Source: Sphaerulina vaccinii
Lineage: Eukaryota; Ascomycota; Dothideomycetes; Mycosphaerellales; Mycosphaerellaceae
NCBI GenBank assembly: GCA_022570795.1
Contig: JAKUDP010000007.1
Coordinates: 1,116,001-1,180,000 of the forward strand
DNA: 64,000 nt
Direction: 5' to 3'
Shown here: positions 11,474 through 22,575 of the stretch, piece by piece
How positions within the stretch are numbered: the first letter of the stretch is position 1
How the letters are laid out: each line of letters begins with the position of its first letter
Position numbers and translations under genes: made by a program
Notes under the pieces: generated by a model
Database searches by the model: none
Told to the model about the DNA's origin: nothing
What the model saw: the letters and a program-made list of their open reading frames with translations, nothing else

Positions 11474-14119
11474 ATGATGCGAAAGGCGCCGGCGAACTCA
11501 ATGCAGAAGACGTACGATGAGTGCTACTTGATATGCTCGACAGCCATCTACTTCGAGGGCCAGGTACGTAGCGATGAGGCTGCGCTAGTAACCGTCTGTT
11601 TACCAAGAAACTGATGGCGATGTATACAGAACAATGAAGCAGAAGCCTTGCGCGCCTGGCGCAATGCGCTCGATCAGATCTATTATCACAATGCCTACAA
11701 GATACCCTCCAACTACAGTCCGAAGAGCGAGACGGAAAAGGCATTGGCAGACTCACTAAAGGCTATGGAGTTGCAGTGCAAAGAGCGTGTGGACTTGCTA
11801 GAGGCACTGAAGAAGAGCAGACTGGAGGCGGCAAAGGCAGAGAAAGAGGCAAAGGCAGCAGGTGCGGCAGGTCCAAGTCCAAGTCAAGGGAGTCCTTTCC
11901 GCAGTCGAGAATCCCTGGTCGCAACAACTCCGAGCACGAACACGAACTCAAATGGCCAAGGCACCACTTGGTTGGGGAACAACACCGTACCTCAAGCAAC
12001 ATACGCAAACATACCGCGACCTCCACCAACACCCGAACGACGACCACCCACGCAGCCCGCACGACCTTCGTACACCACCAAGAAGAGCAGTCATGGGAAT
12101 GAAACACCTCGTAACATGAGCATGCAGACTCCAGCTGCACCAAGCCCACTTCTGACACCTCCCGTGAACGCGAGCGGTGGTGATAGGCCGCGAGATAGGA
12201 CTCCAAGCCCAGAGAAGAAGAACGGCATGTTGAAGACATTGCGGTCTGGCAATGCCAAGGAGGGCAGGTCTTCTTCCTCATCGAAGATGACGACCACGTT
12301 GAGAAGCCGTCCACAACCTGCTGCAGCGAGCGCGGCTGCACTGAGTTGGTCAAGGCCGGCACAGCAGAACACGAATGCTACAGGATCTAGCGGCTCGATC
12401 ACGACGTGGGATCCATTAACGAGGACCCTGGTACGAGGAAACTCTTCACAACAGGATGCTCGTAGAGCTTCTGACAACTCATACGTGCGACCACCTAGTC
12501 CTTCTGACTTTAAAAACGGGCGGAACTCCTACGATGATCAATCACGAGGCCAGCTGCCGCCATATCCCGACTATCCTGTGACGAACCCTTTTGCGAACTT
12601 CGACTCGAGCAACGATGTTGCTGATAGTATGCCACCTCCGCCGCCGCCGCATAGAGTCACACCCCCGACCCCAGTGACTGAGCAGCACCCGACACCGAAC
12701 AGCATGGCAGAAATGCCGCGAACCTCGTTGTCATATATGAAGGAGTATCCAAACAATCCACCCATAGCCAAGAGAGCAGCCCCTCCAGTTCCATCGAAGC
12801 CCAGCGAGAGACGATCCGACTCCGACGGAACCAGTTCGAGAAAGGCAAATCGTATCATCGAGGCCAGCCAAGGTGCGAGTATCCCTCGGAAAGCAGTTGG
12901 TAGGGCTGCTGCGACCGCGGAACGACAGAAACTGGACAGTGTCCAGGCTCAACTCAACAGTCGTACTCGGCACGATCCTCAAGCTGGTCCTGCTGGATAT
13001 CTCAGCAGCAGCCCCGACCTAGTGCCGAAACGCAATGCAACCAAGAAAAAGATTGAAGGTAGGACAGTTCCTGCGCGTGCAATGACACCGCCAACAACGG
13101 ACGATGCAGAAGGCGACTCCGATCTTCCTGGATCGCCGAGCGAGCAGGACGCTTTCGACGCACGAGTCAAGCAGATCATGAAGAAATTGCCCAAGGGCGT
13201 TGACGAAACCGCCGCCAGACAAATCTTCAACGAAATTGTAATCAAGGGAGACGAAGTACATTGGGACGATGTAGCCGGATTGGAGATTGCCAAGTCTGCG
13301 CTGAAGGAGACCGTAGTGTACCCATTCCTGCGGCCAGATCTCTTTATGGGACTTCGAGAGCCGGCGCGAGGCATGCTTCTGTTTGGACCTCCTGGAACTG
13401 GTAAAACGATGTTAGCTCGAGCTGTTGCGACAGAGAGCAAGAGTGTGTTCTTCGCCATCTCAGCTAGTAGCTTGACGAGTAAGTTTCTCGGCGAGTCAGA
13501 GAAGCTGGTGAGAGCGCTGTTTGTTCTGGCAAAAGAGCTGGCACCATCGATCATCTTTGTAGACGAAATCGACTCGTTGCTTGGATCCAGAGGTGGCAGC
13601 AGTGAGCATGAGGCTACGAGGAGAATTAAGACTGAGTTCTTGATCCAATGGAGTGACCTCCAGAAGGCTGCTGCTGGTAGAGAGACTACTGGTGGTGACG
13701 CGACCCGCGTGCTGGTGCTGGCCGCCACCAACTTGCCTTGGGCGATTGATGAAGCCGCTCGACGACGATTTGTGAGACGAGCATATATACCGCTGCCGGA
13801 GGATTGGGTGCGCGAGAAGCAGCTTCGCACACTGTTAGCTGCTCAGAAGCACAACTTACGAGACCGCGAGCTCAGAGAACTGGTTAGGAAAACAGACGGC
13901 TTCTCCGGATCGGACATCACTGCCTTGGCCAAGGACGCTGCTATGGGACCTTTACGTTCTCTGGGCGAGAAGTTGTTGGAAATGTCTCCTGAGGATATCC
14001 GGCCCATCGGATTGCAGGACTTCGAAGCATCACTAGTTAATATTCGTCCTTCGGTCAGCAAGCAGGGGTTGCAGGAGTTCGAAGATTGGGCGAGAGAGTT
14101 TGGAGAAAGGGGAGGATAA
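11474..14119 (+). CDS. AAA ATPase, Vps4/spastin/Sap1 class with N-terminal MIT-like region
   Basis: Exon 1 (11474-11563) and exon 2 (11630-14119) give 859 residues. The start was chosen because a short first exon completes an N-terminal helical MIT-like bundle (STAIYFEGQ joined to NNEAEALRAWRNALDQIYYH). A long Ser/Pro-rich disordered middle follows (about 95-520). The AAA module is at the C-terminus: WDDVAGLEIAKSALKETVVYP, Walker A GPPGTGKT at about 616-623, Walker B IIFVDEID at 671-678, arginine fingers in EAARRRFVRR, and a Vps4-type C-terminal helix. These proteins are meiotic-clade AAA enzymes (Sap1/Yta6, spastin, fidgetin) acting on ESCRT polymers or microtubules. Which of these substrates applies cannot be told from sequence alone. 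It is head-to-head with SLM5 across about 256 bp. Confidence 0.85.
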
Positions 14120-15271
14120 TCGCCATATCATATGTGTTGCTTGATCTTGCAGAAGATGTGCTCATGTTGGATATGGTCGGGCGGATGTACTTTCGTCTTC
14201 CGCGCATCTGCACTGGCCGAGATAGGAAGTGCAAAGTTTGGTAGCAGGGATGCAGGAGCACGACCACCTACGAGGCGACGGATGCACAAAGACACTCACG
14301 AGCGTGGAGCAATAGGACTGCAGCGCTTTGTATGATTTCAAGACTACATCGAGATACCATAACGAATTTAGCAACGGATTGGCAGATACGAAACTCGGAC
14401 TTTCGCACAATCAAGACTAACGACTGACTGACACAGGTTCGTGTTGACTGCTTTGTTCTCTCGCCCTATGAGTTCAGAAGTAGTACTGCACAACTTATGG
14501 CTGATCGTCGTGCGATGTTCTATGGTCCGGATCGTTCAGCCACATGCAAGTCACAGGACGCTCCAACAGTTTCTGCTCGGAGGTCGCTGCTTCTCTACCA
14601 TCAACAAGGATCTCATAATGAGTGCAGCAGTGTAGTAGCGTAGCTTGCTCTCATTGCTAGACAGAAGTCTTGACGTTTCATAGAATTCTTGGCTATCAAG
14701 AAGCTAAGAAGGGAAACTTGAACATTCCTTGGTATGACCAAGGAAAACACGACGCTACGCTACGTGGCACTGCTCGAGCACACCACACCCTATTGAGACG
14801 CCTGTACTGTAGCATTCTATCTTGAAAGTATATAGACAACATCTTACTATTCTGCGACTTCCTAATTTGCATATGTTCCGAAACCATAACTTTGACTATT
14901 TGATCGGCACTTTCATTAAACGTGTCTGTCACGCGACAACTTCATACTCATTCCGCGGACGTTCAAGCCGTTCATCCGCTCTGACGCAGGAGGTATACAT
15001 ACCAACCAAAGCCAGCGACTTGTCTTGCGATTGGTATAGAAAGAAAGGGAAGGAAGAGACTGTTGCTTCCTTCTCGCTTCGTGGTCCGTGGTTCTTGCAA
15101 GACATTTGGACGTCAGATTCGACATATCCACATCCACGATATCGATCGACGGAAGCCTATTCCTATCTATACAGCACTTCAACCTCGCATTCTTCAGGAC
15201 TTGACTACTGCAGCAGCCTATTCCTACTCATCGATTCGCAATATCGATACAAGACTTCTGCTCTGGCAAAG
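14120..15271. other. Intergenic region
   Basis: About 1.15 kb. An in-frame extension upstream of the secreted-protein gene is open to 14822, but it has no protein-like features and its end is AT- and repeat-poor. No gene, RNA or repeat is supported. Confidence 0.45.
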
Positions 15272-15871
15272 ATGCATTCCCTATTCGGTCTCCCAACAGC
15301 TCTACTGATCTTGATCGCCGCCACGCGATCTGAATCTCGATCAATCGTCCTTCCTCGATCTTCAAGACTCGATTCCGAATCTGTACTCAATGGCGTCCTC
15401 AGTGGCCAACAACCACTTCATATCCCGTCATCACATTCAAGCCTAAGCTCAATTCCGCCTCAACACGTCAATCAACATTTCGACGCGCGCGAGAACTCCG
15501 TAGGCGTACTCTTCACCACTGCCGAAGGAACATCGCCACTACATCTCTGGCTTCCATTAGGAAAGAGGGTATACACCCGTAAGCTCCTCTTCAATCGTTC
15601 CCAATGTCCTCGATACTGATCGATTGTAGGTGATGCACCAATTCTACCTCTCCATCCTCTAACAGCTCGGATCACGACCACGATCACTTCGACGCCAGAA
15701 TTGGCGAAACCGGAGGAGATCGAGAGAATTGAATGTATTATCCGAACGACTTCGCATGGTAAGAAGCTGCAGGTCACTTTTTTGAAAGGACACGGTTCGG
15801 TTGATCTCGGAAATTATGGAAACTTCTGGTTGGGTGGGAAGGAGGTTGAGAGTTATGAGTGTCATTCGTAG
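15272..15871 (+). CDS. Small secreted protein, possible effector
   Basis: Exons 15272-15578 and 15630-15871 join through a GTAAGC...TGTAG intron in phase to give 182 residues. The start chosen yields a clear signal peptide: a hydrophobic core LFGLPTALLILIAA at residues 4-17 followed by a polar, Arg/Ser-rich mature region. Mature sequence is mostly hydrophilic, then a more structured C-terminal half with APILPLHPLTARITTTI, IERIECII and a closing NFWLGGKEVESYECHS. Only two cysteines are present near the C-terminus, which could form one disulfide. I recognise no family. Size, secretion signal and lack of homology features fit a secreted protein or candidate effector, but this is inference. Confidence 0.6.
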
Positions 15872-16175
15872 TGCGAATCCGGGTATCGTGCTCCCGAGGT
15901 TGGGTAGAGTGTTTTGTTTGTAGCGTTCTGAGCGAGTCTTTGAAGCCTGTGGTATTGACCTGATGAGCGCAGTCTCATCTCCTGCCGCGTCTTCGCTTCG
16001 TGTTGTTCGTGAATTCGCGCAACATCGGTCGGTGGTCGCTCCTAAGCGCATCAGAGCGCGTTGTCCGGATCAGGAGTGTGCTGCAGGATCCATACTGTCA
16101 TCAACGTTGGCCGAATCCCGGGCTGTACTTTAGGCACGTATAGGCAGATACAGTTGTCGCACATCAGAGACTCTC
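15872..16175. other. Convergent 3' flanks
   Basis: About 300 bp between the secreted-protein gene and SYS1, which converge. Nothing identifiable. Confidence 0.5.
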
Positions 16176-16802
16176 TCAATCCTCAGGCTTCGGCGCCATA
16201 CCAACCATCTCGTACGTGCCCGCGCCATCTCTTCCTCCACCTCTCCTCTCACCCATCTCGAACCCTTCGCCAGCCTCCAGTTCCGGCGCATGTCCATTCG
16301 CGGTTGCAGCAGACGTGTCCTTTGGCCTTCCACCGAAAGCCATAGGTCTCAACTCTCTCCATTGACAGGCCCACATTCCCAGACTGATCATCAAGCCTGC
16401 AGACAAGATCTGCAAGAACCACCAGGCGACAGTCGACGGTATAGATCGCGTGTATAACGCTGTAATTATGAGGTTGACGAAGTGGATCGTGAGCGCGAAG
16501 TCTGGGACCAATTTCGATCGCGCGATTAGTAGAAGGAGAGGGATGACCATTCCCAGGCTGTCTAGCATCCAGCATAATCCAAGAGTCCAACCCGTAGTGA
16601 CATCTCCTCGTAGATTTCTCCAGTCAAAGATCATGCCCGGTCTGACATGTTCTCCTTCAACCAGAGTGGTGAAGACAATCAGCACGATTGCTATGCCGTA
16701 GTAGAACAGTTGTAGGAAGAGAATCTGAGTCAGGATTCGAAGTGGCGCGAGATCGGCGAGCGCACCAGGACGAGGAGGTCGACGGCGGCGGAGAGTGGGC
16801 AT
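16176..16802 (-). CDS. SYS1: SYS1 Golgi membrane protein
   Basis: Single exon, 208 residues. The N-terminus is RRRRPPRPGALADLAPLRI followed by four hydrophobic helices (roughly residues 25-45, 75-95, 100-118 and 125-147) and a hydrophilic tail of about 60 residues. The segment ILTQILFLQLFYYGIAIVLI and the FDWRNLRGDVTTGW loop are typical of Sys1, the integral Golgi protein that recruits the Arf-like GTPase Arl3/ARFRP1 to the trans-Golgi and so helps tether transport vesicles. The tail is longer than in yeast and rich in Gly, Glu and Arg, as often in filamentous fungi. Confidence 0.88.
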   Translation of the reverse strand: MPTLRRRRPPRPGALADLAPLRILTQILFLQLFYYGIAIVLIVFTTLVEGEHVRPGMIFDWRNLRGDVTTGWTLGLCWMLDSLGMVIPLLLLIARSKLVPDFALTIHFVNLIITALYTRSIPSTVAWWFLQILSAGLMISLGMWACQWRELRPMAFGGRPKDTSAATANGHAPELEAGEGFEMGERRGGGRDGAGTYEMVGMAPKPED

Positions 16803-17006
16803 TATATCGTTATTGCAGTAGATTCATGTTGTTGATGTGTACAAGAAGAGGAGATGTATACTATTGCTGCCTTTGTTGCTTGCTGTACAGAGCTCAGACT
16901 AGACTAGACCCGTGATCGGCCAATCGCATCCCATTTCGCCGACATGACCATTGACCACCTCCAAACACTGTCAACCACCTCCAACACACTCTCTACTACG
17001 GCCAAC

Positions 17007-17810
17007 ATGGAGGAAGCCGGCCACCTCGCAGCGCAAGCCCTCAGCGGCGACCACACCGACGACTCCTACCACCCTCGCGATGCCGTTGGAGGCGCCATCA
17101 AAGCTACGCTGGTCACTGGAACTGGAGGAGCTTTCGTGTCGGCTGTGCAGAACACTTTGACGAAGCAGAATGTGGGCGCATGGGGAGTGTTTACGAGGAC
17201 GGGAGGGACGGTGGCGACCTTTGGTAAGATACACAGGAGAGGGGGGGTTGGAGGTGGTGGTGAAGTGCTGACATGGAGGAAACAGCTGCCATGGGAGGAG
17301 CCTACGAATTCTTCAAGTCTGCTTCTGCGAACTTGAGACAGAAGGACGACACATATAACCATGCTATTGGAGGCGCTTTCTCGGGTGCGATGCTCGGTTT
17401 GAGGTGTACGTGACTTCGGCACAAATGCGAGAAGAGATGGGGTACTAATGAAAGCGTAGTTCGCTCCGCACCAGCAGTTCTCGGATACAGTTCAGCTACC
17501 GCGATCGTACTCGCAGCTTTCCACTACACAGGAGGTAAATTGGTCGGCGCAAGCTTAGATCCAGAAATCGACGAGGTTGCGAGAAAAGAGTACATCAGGA
17601 AGAACCGAAGGAGGAGTATTGAAGAGACAATTAATGAGTTGGGCGAGGGAAGAGGTAAGCTTCTCTAGCGGACATGCAGAGACCAGAGATGGCTAACATC
17701 GCTCAGGTGTACATGGACCAGGCTATGCTGACCGAAGAGCAGCACGTCTGAAGGAGGCATACGGCATTGATGTTGTGCACTCACCCACTGTTCCCGGCCA
17801 GTCGCAATAG
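17007..17810 (+). CDS. NADH:ubiquinone oxidoreductase membrane subunit (NDUFA11/B14.7, 21.3-kDa type)
   Basis: Four exons: 17007-17223, 17286-17405, 17460-17654 and 17707-17810, all in phase. The protein resembles the fungal 21.3-kDa complex I subunit: YHPRDAVGGAIKATLVTGTG, a Tim17-like glycine-rich membrane hairpin (GGAFVSAVQNTL, GGAYEFFKS, GGAFSGAMLGLRFRS) and a charged tail ending in GVHGPGYADRRAARLKEAYG. Four short hydrophobic segments are consistent with insertion in the inner mitochondrial membrane, where it belongs to the accessory shell of complex I. An in-frame ATG at 16944 would add 21 residues; I prefer 17007 for its better context (GCCAACATGG). Confidence 0.8.
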
Positions 17811-18198
17811 AACAAGCGCGGCAAAGAGCAAGATGGCTTGGTAGGCACTACAATGAACGTGTATATATACTCACAAACGCGAAAGATTCACATATGGCCC
17901 GTTTTTCTAGACCAGCTCACTATTTATAGGTGCACCAAACTGTCGCGCGAACCTGGATTTGAAGAACCTACAAATCACTGCCTATGGACTCAACCTATGA
18001 CGACCGATGTCTCATGGATCACGCCAGGTACGGACGATGTTAGAGAGAGAGACCAGCTCGAGACATGATAGCTCCACCTGAAGGACTATAAGATGGGTCT
18101 CCGGTGCACTCCCACAACTTCTCGCACCATATCAGATCTTACCCGGACAGCCATCTTCACACCGCAGTACGAAACAACGCACACATCCGCCATCAAAG
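17811..18198. other. Intergenic region
   Basis: About 390 bp with no identified element. Confidence 0.45.
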
Positions 18199-18816
18199 TT
18201 GACGATGCAATTGCCCTCCAGCCCCACGCACTTGCGTGTCTTAGGAAATCCAAGCACCAGAAACCCCTTCCAACAATATCTGGACATGACCGAAGGCAGT
18301 ATCAGTGGACTGCCTATCTCGACAGATCCGCGCACCAACCACGCATGTGAGCGATTGCTGGATATGACTGGAGACACCACAAAAGCAGCGCATCACTTCC
18401 TACTGACAGCCATCGCGAAAGAACGCAAAGTTCCTGGCGCACCAGACGCTTTCGTTGACGCGCTTACTTTCGAACGAGCTCGAGATCTTGCTTGTCGTGC
18501 TTCGAAGTCGCGGATGTTGTCATCGTGCGAAGAGGCGCCAGCCTCGTCACAAGCGCAGAAGCAAGACAAGCACCGGAACAGCGCAGCCCATGATTCCTTG
18601 GACACTTTTTGCAAGCAGTCTGGGCTTTCGCTGAAGCCACTTGCTTGCAGCAGCTCTTTCTTAAACAGACACGAGCAAGGCAAATGCACTCAAAGAAGCC
18701 CGCTGGCGAAGCTGCGCTCGTTTGATCACGACCAACTCATGCATGAGCGGCAGTCTCATGAAGACGAGTGTGACAAGGAATTGGCTGCATGTGTAGCTCA
18801 GATGGTGATCTTGTAG
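18199..18816 (+). CDS. Hypothetical protein
   Basis: Open frame of 205 codons. The product is hydrophilic and Ser/Lys-rich without a signal peptide, membrane segment or recognised motif; AHHFLLTAIAKERKVPGAPDAFVDAL could form helices. Several cysteines are scattered through the C-terminal half. It may be a real lineage-specific gene or a chance frame; codon pattern alone does not decide. It lies just upstream of another hypothetical gene on the same strand. Confidence 0.3.
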   Translation: MTMQLPSSPTHLRVLGNPSTRNPFQQYLDMTEGSISGLPISTDPRTNHACERLLDMTGDTTKAAHHFLLTAIAKERKVPGAPDAFVDALTFERARDLACRASKSRMLSSCEEAPASSQAQKQDKHRNSAAHDSLDTFCKQSGLSLKPLACSSSFLNRHEQGKCTQRSPLAKLRSFDHDQLMHERQSHEDECDKELAACVAQMVIL

Positions 18817-19102
18817 CAGGATACAAGACAGCTCCAAAACAGAGACCGTCTTCGGGAAGCTGCGGCGTCAAGATAGCTCCACGTGGTACAAGATATCTTT
18901 TGAGACACCGCATCCACATTGCCATAAGTAGGCACCTGCGATGCTTTCAACATCTTTCATTCACGACAACCACATCTATATCCCATCCTCTTGGAACACG
19001 GTGTTGAGCGCTTCTCCACAATATTTCGACCACCACGCGGCTGTAGTGGCAGACAACATCGCTCGGCACCTCGCCCTTCGCCAGAGACACTTTCTGACCA
19101 TC

Positions 19103-20494
19103 ATGGCTGGATCCCTAATTCGTGCAAACCGGACCAAGTCATGGCTCACAACACAGCATGTGAACAATATCGAAGATGACTACGAAGTCGTATCTGCAGG
19201 TGATTCCGGCTCACTTCGCGACGAAGTTATTTCGCTCAGCTCAGAAGATCCTGTAACGTCGTGCTCGATGCCTTCCAGCTCTGTCGGACGTCACAGCTAC
19301 GCATCTACTACCAGCTCCCTCGTTAGCCGAAACCCTGACCGATACACTTGGCCAGTGTACGACTATCCGCCATTGTACGACTCATGGCGGAACTGGCGAA
19401 TCTTCAACGAAAACTCACCTTGCGATTGTTGTGGAATATGGGAGGACGCCGATGACCCGGAAGCTTTCGACTACAAAGACAAAGACCACCTCGCATACGG
19501 TGCAGCTGGTCGCCAGTTCGAGCATAACTTCAAAGACTCTCGATCAGCCGCTAAAGCCAAGCAGCGCATTCGCAAGCAAAGCGAGAAGTACTATGGCCAC
19601 CGCGCTGTGAAGCGTGGGCAACTCAATCAGCCACATGTGGTGATACCTTACGGTCAATGGCTCCCGGGCATAGCGATGCTGTGGCAAGGAGAAGTACCAC
19701 CACAGGATGAAATGAACGCCGAAGTCTTTGTGATGAGTAAGCAGCAGCTTTATTATGAGGCGCAGGGTTATCCTAACCCACCGAGATATCATCGTGCTCC
19801 GAGATATAGAGGGAGAGAGGCTGTTGAGGCGAGGAGAAAGCGGGATAGGGATGAGAGGAGGGAGCTTGGAGTTGAGGTGGCGGAGGCGCGTGTATCAGAT
19901 TACATGGACAATTTTGTGCTTAGGGATGAGATTGAGAAAGAACGGTAAGAAGCAGCACTCCTTCTAATTTCTCACTGAAGCTGGCGCCTACTATGGCGGC
20001 ATGCTCCATTGTCGACCTACTGAAACACATTCGCGTCATTCAGAGATATTTGCTTACGTTTTCGCAGGCTAGACTGGTGGGATCCCAATTGCAAATGTTA
20101 CATTTGCGAGAAACTTGATCAAAATACGAACTACGCTAGCTTCGCGGTGGACCAAGTTTCTCAACTTCGATTCGAGAGCGATTATCACCCTTTCAATGCT
20201 GGTGTCAAGCATCCTTTTGCGTGGGACCACTTCTGTGGAAAGTGGTGTACAGAAGGCGTTGGCTGGAAGCTCGATTGGACGCTGGAGCAATACTCAGACA
20301 AACCGAAACCAAACAGAGGACCAACAGTGCTGCCTTATACTAGACGTGATTGGGATCCTACAGAACTTGAGGAGGAATGGTATGATGATACGTATGACAT
20401 GGACGACCACAATTTGAAGAGGTTGGAGTTGGAGAGCCAACTTAAAATCACTCGTTGGCGACTCCTTCGCCTAGCAACCGCCGGCGGTGAATAG
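19103..20494 (+). CDS. Hypothetical protein, acidic/aromatic, two exons
   Basis: Exon 1 (19103-19944) and exon 2 (20068-20494) join CG|G across a GTAAGA...CGCAG intron, giving 422 residues. The splice brings together a long charged helix (RDERRELGVEVAEARVSDYMDNFVLRDEIEKER) and a Cys/Trp-rich segment LDWWDPNCKCYICEKLD. Another cysteine pair, CDCCGIWED, lies at about residue 113, and a basic Lys/Arg/Gln stretch follows. A zinc-binding role for the two Cys clusters is possible, but no known family is recognised. Frame is open further 5' to 18941; I chose 19103 for its context (ACCATCATGG) and the drop in protein-like character upstream. Confidence 0.55.
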
Positions 20495-20655
20495 ATGCTG
20501 GTAGAAGGCGAGTAAAGGTCAATGACAACACCTTTGCGAATACAGATGCTGAACACTGCTTGTTAAGAACCAGTCTGACTCAAGTCACCGAACACACATC
20601 GAGCACAGCACGCACCACAAGACAAGCACAGAACTCCCCTATAAGCATCGCTAGC

Positions 20656-21765
20656 ATGCCGAAACCACGCCGTATCCAGCCGCGCCTCAGGCCTCAGGCT
20701 CGCAGTGGACAACGTCGACCCATACCGGCCCACGAACGAGACTGCCAGAAGATCTTCAACTATAGCGGCGTCAGATGCCCAAACAAGTATCTTGCCATCA
20801 TCGCAGCCGAGTATGAGAGTCTCGCTGAGGACCTCACCAATGGTCGTATAGTCTGGTACCATTGGCCGTTCCCGCTCCTGCCATTGCTTGCACGACTCGC
20901 CAAGACCGCTCATCAGTATTCTAACCCGGCTCGAGTTGCACTGGACGCAATCGACTTGGCTAAAGAAGCCCTAGGTCATGCAATCGAGGAGCGCAGAAGG
21001 AACTCTCACCCATGCGGAGCGATCGCACTCCAAGGTATAACCGACAAGGACCTCAGGAGAGCTAGCATGTGGGTGATGAAGATTTATGACCGGGCTGCGG
21101 TGCAAGGTGGACAGCAGCTGGACGACCATGAGCAGAATGAGGAGGAATTTGAGAGTGCTACCGCAACGCCAGTCCCAGAAGAGGATATAAGGTCATCTGT
21201 ACAGTCAGATGCCTCAGAGAGGAGCTTGGTTGTGCAGCTAGCACAGAATGAGTCAGACGACGACGATGCGGAGGCGCACGCTATTCGTCTTCTCAAGAAG
21301 GTCGGGCGTGACTTGGCTTGCAGCCAAGATGTGCTTGAGGCTGCTGAGGATGCTGTCCGATCCGCTGCACGAATCAGCCCTGCACTGGCCATTCCTGTAC
21401 CAAGGAGTGAGTCACCAGCAGAGCTAGAGTTGCAGAAGAAAGGCGTGCAAGAAGCAGAAGCTCAAGGTCGTCCCGGAAGCGAGCATAGCAGTCTTGACGA
21501 AGTAAGCTCGGCAACTAGTCAATTTCAACACGAAGAGTTCGACACAGTTCAACCCACTGAAGGTGAGCCAGAGCCGCCAGCGGCAAGCCACGACAACAGG
21601 AAAGCTGCGACTGACGCAGAGAACAAGCCAGCGCGTTCCGAGCATGACAAGAGTCTTGCTAGTGTTCAAGCACAAAACCAGTCGATCAATATACGCAGTG
21701 ATGCTTCGAAAGCGGCCGACTCCCACTCGCCAGATCTAAAGTCTAGGCAGCCTATCAGTCACTAA
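20656..21765 (+). CDS. Hypothetical protein with acidic, disordered C-terminus
   Basis: Single exon, 369 residues from the ATG at 20656; the frame is open back to 20560. Residues 1-35 are basic and Pro/Arg-rich. A folded-looking region follows (about 35-150: FNYSGVRCPNKYLAIIAAEYESLAEDL, then LARLAKTAHQYSNPARVALDAIDLAKEALG), and the rest is Glu/Ser/Gln-rich and probably disordered with one amphipathic helix (AIRLLKKVGRDLACSQDVLEAAEDAVRS). No family recognised. Regular hydrophobic spacing in the helical parts supports a true coding sequence. Confidence 0.5.
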   Translation: MPKPRRIQPRLRPQARSGQRRPIPAHERDCQKIFNYSGVRCPNKYLAIIAAEYESLAEDLTNGRIVWYHWPFPLLPLLARLAKTAHQYSNPARVALDAIDLAKEALGHAIEERRRNSHPCGAIALQGITDKDLRRASMWVMKIYDRAAVQGGQQLDDHEQNEEEFESATATPVPEEDIRSSVQSDASERSLVVQLAQNESDDDDAEAHAIRLLKKVGRDLACSQDVLEAAEDAVRSAARISPALAIPVPRSESPAELELQKKGVQEAEAQGRPGSEHSSLDEVSSATSQFQHEEFDTVQPTEGEPEPPAASHDNRKAATDAENKPARSEHDKSLASVQAQNQSINIRSDASKAADSHSPDLKSRQPISH

Positions 21766-22575
21766 TCTGGACCAACGCTACGAGAGTAGATGCTCATGAG
21801 CGATTGTAAGAAGGCTCAAGGCTTGTCCTTGGTGTATAGTTATCCAGTAAGGTGCTCACGAACAACACCGCGGCCAACATACGCCCATGAGACTACGGCT
21901 ACGGTCTCGGTCCTGACCCGAGACAATGGACACTGTCGCAACAGCCATAGATCTCACTCTTCTGCCACTCGACATACACTCCCAAGATTCCCACGGAGTC
22001 AACTACACGAACAATAAGAAGCAACAGGCATGGACAAGAGCGTTGATATGGACGGACTCGGCCACCACAGCGGCATGGTTGGCAATTTCGGGTCGCTGTC
22101 GGAAATGCTTCGAGCTTTTAGAGTTGCCATTCCTCGAGCCTGGTCCTCTACCAACCTCTAAGCTACTACACCCACGAGGTCGCAGACGTGGCGCAGAAAG
22201 TTCCTGGTTGGCTTTTCGGAGATGAAGTTGTCGATTGACCGGCCTTCTCTGCTTTCTCTGGACTACCACGCTTATAATCGCAGACCTAGTGCTATACTGG
22301 CAGTAGCACCTCCAATGTAATATATCTTCCTTGAGAGACCTGGCCATCTCTCACCTCTCACCAAAAATCACGTTGTCGCCACCTAGCCTCTCGGAGTGGT
22401 ACGACAAGAGAAAGTGAGGACATACACTTCTGACTAGGTATTGTGCGACATCTGGTTCGCTGGGTCTCGGTCTAGCATAAGATGAATAATATTGGACAAG
22501 CCCGCATCTGTTCCGGCGATGACCAAAGTACTCGCAATTGCATACTTATCGTACTGATTCTGCCTCATCACTGCT
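21766..22575. other. Intergenic region at left boundary of biosynthetic cluster
   Basis: About 810 bp between a hypothetical gene and the 3' end of the PKS-NRPS gene. Short frames on both strands have no protein-like features. No repeat noticed. Confidence 0.5.

Noticed and set aside
12091..13830. Long minus-strand frames opposite the AAA ATPase gene
   Set aside because: These are antisense shadows of a high-GC coding exon; the plus strand carries intact Walker motifs.
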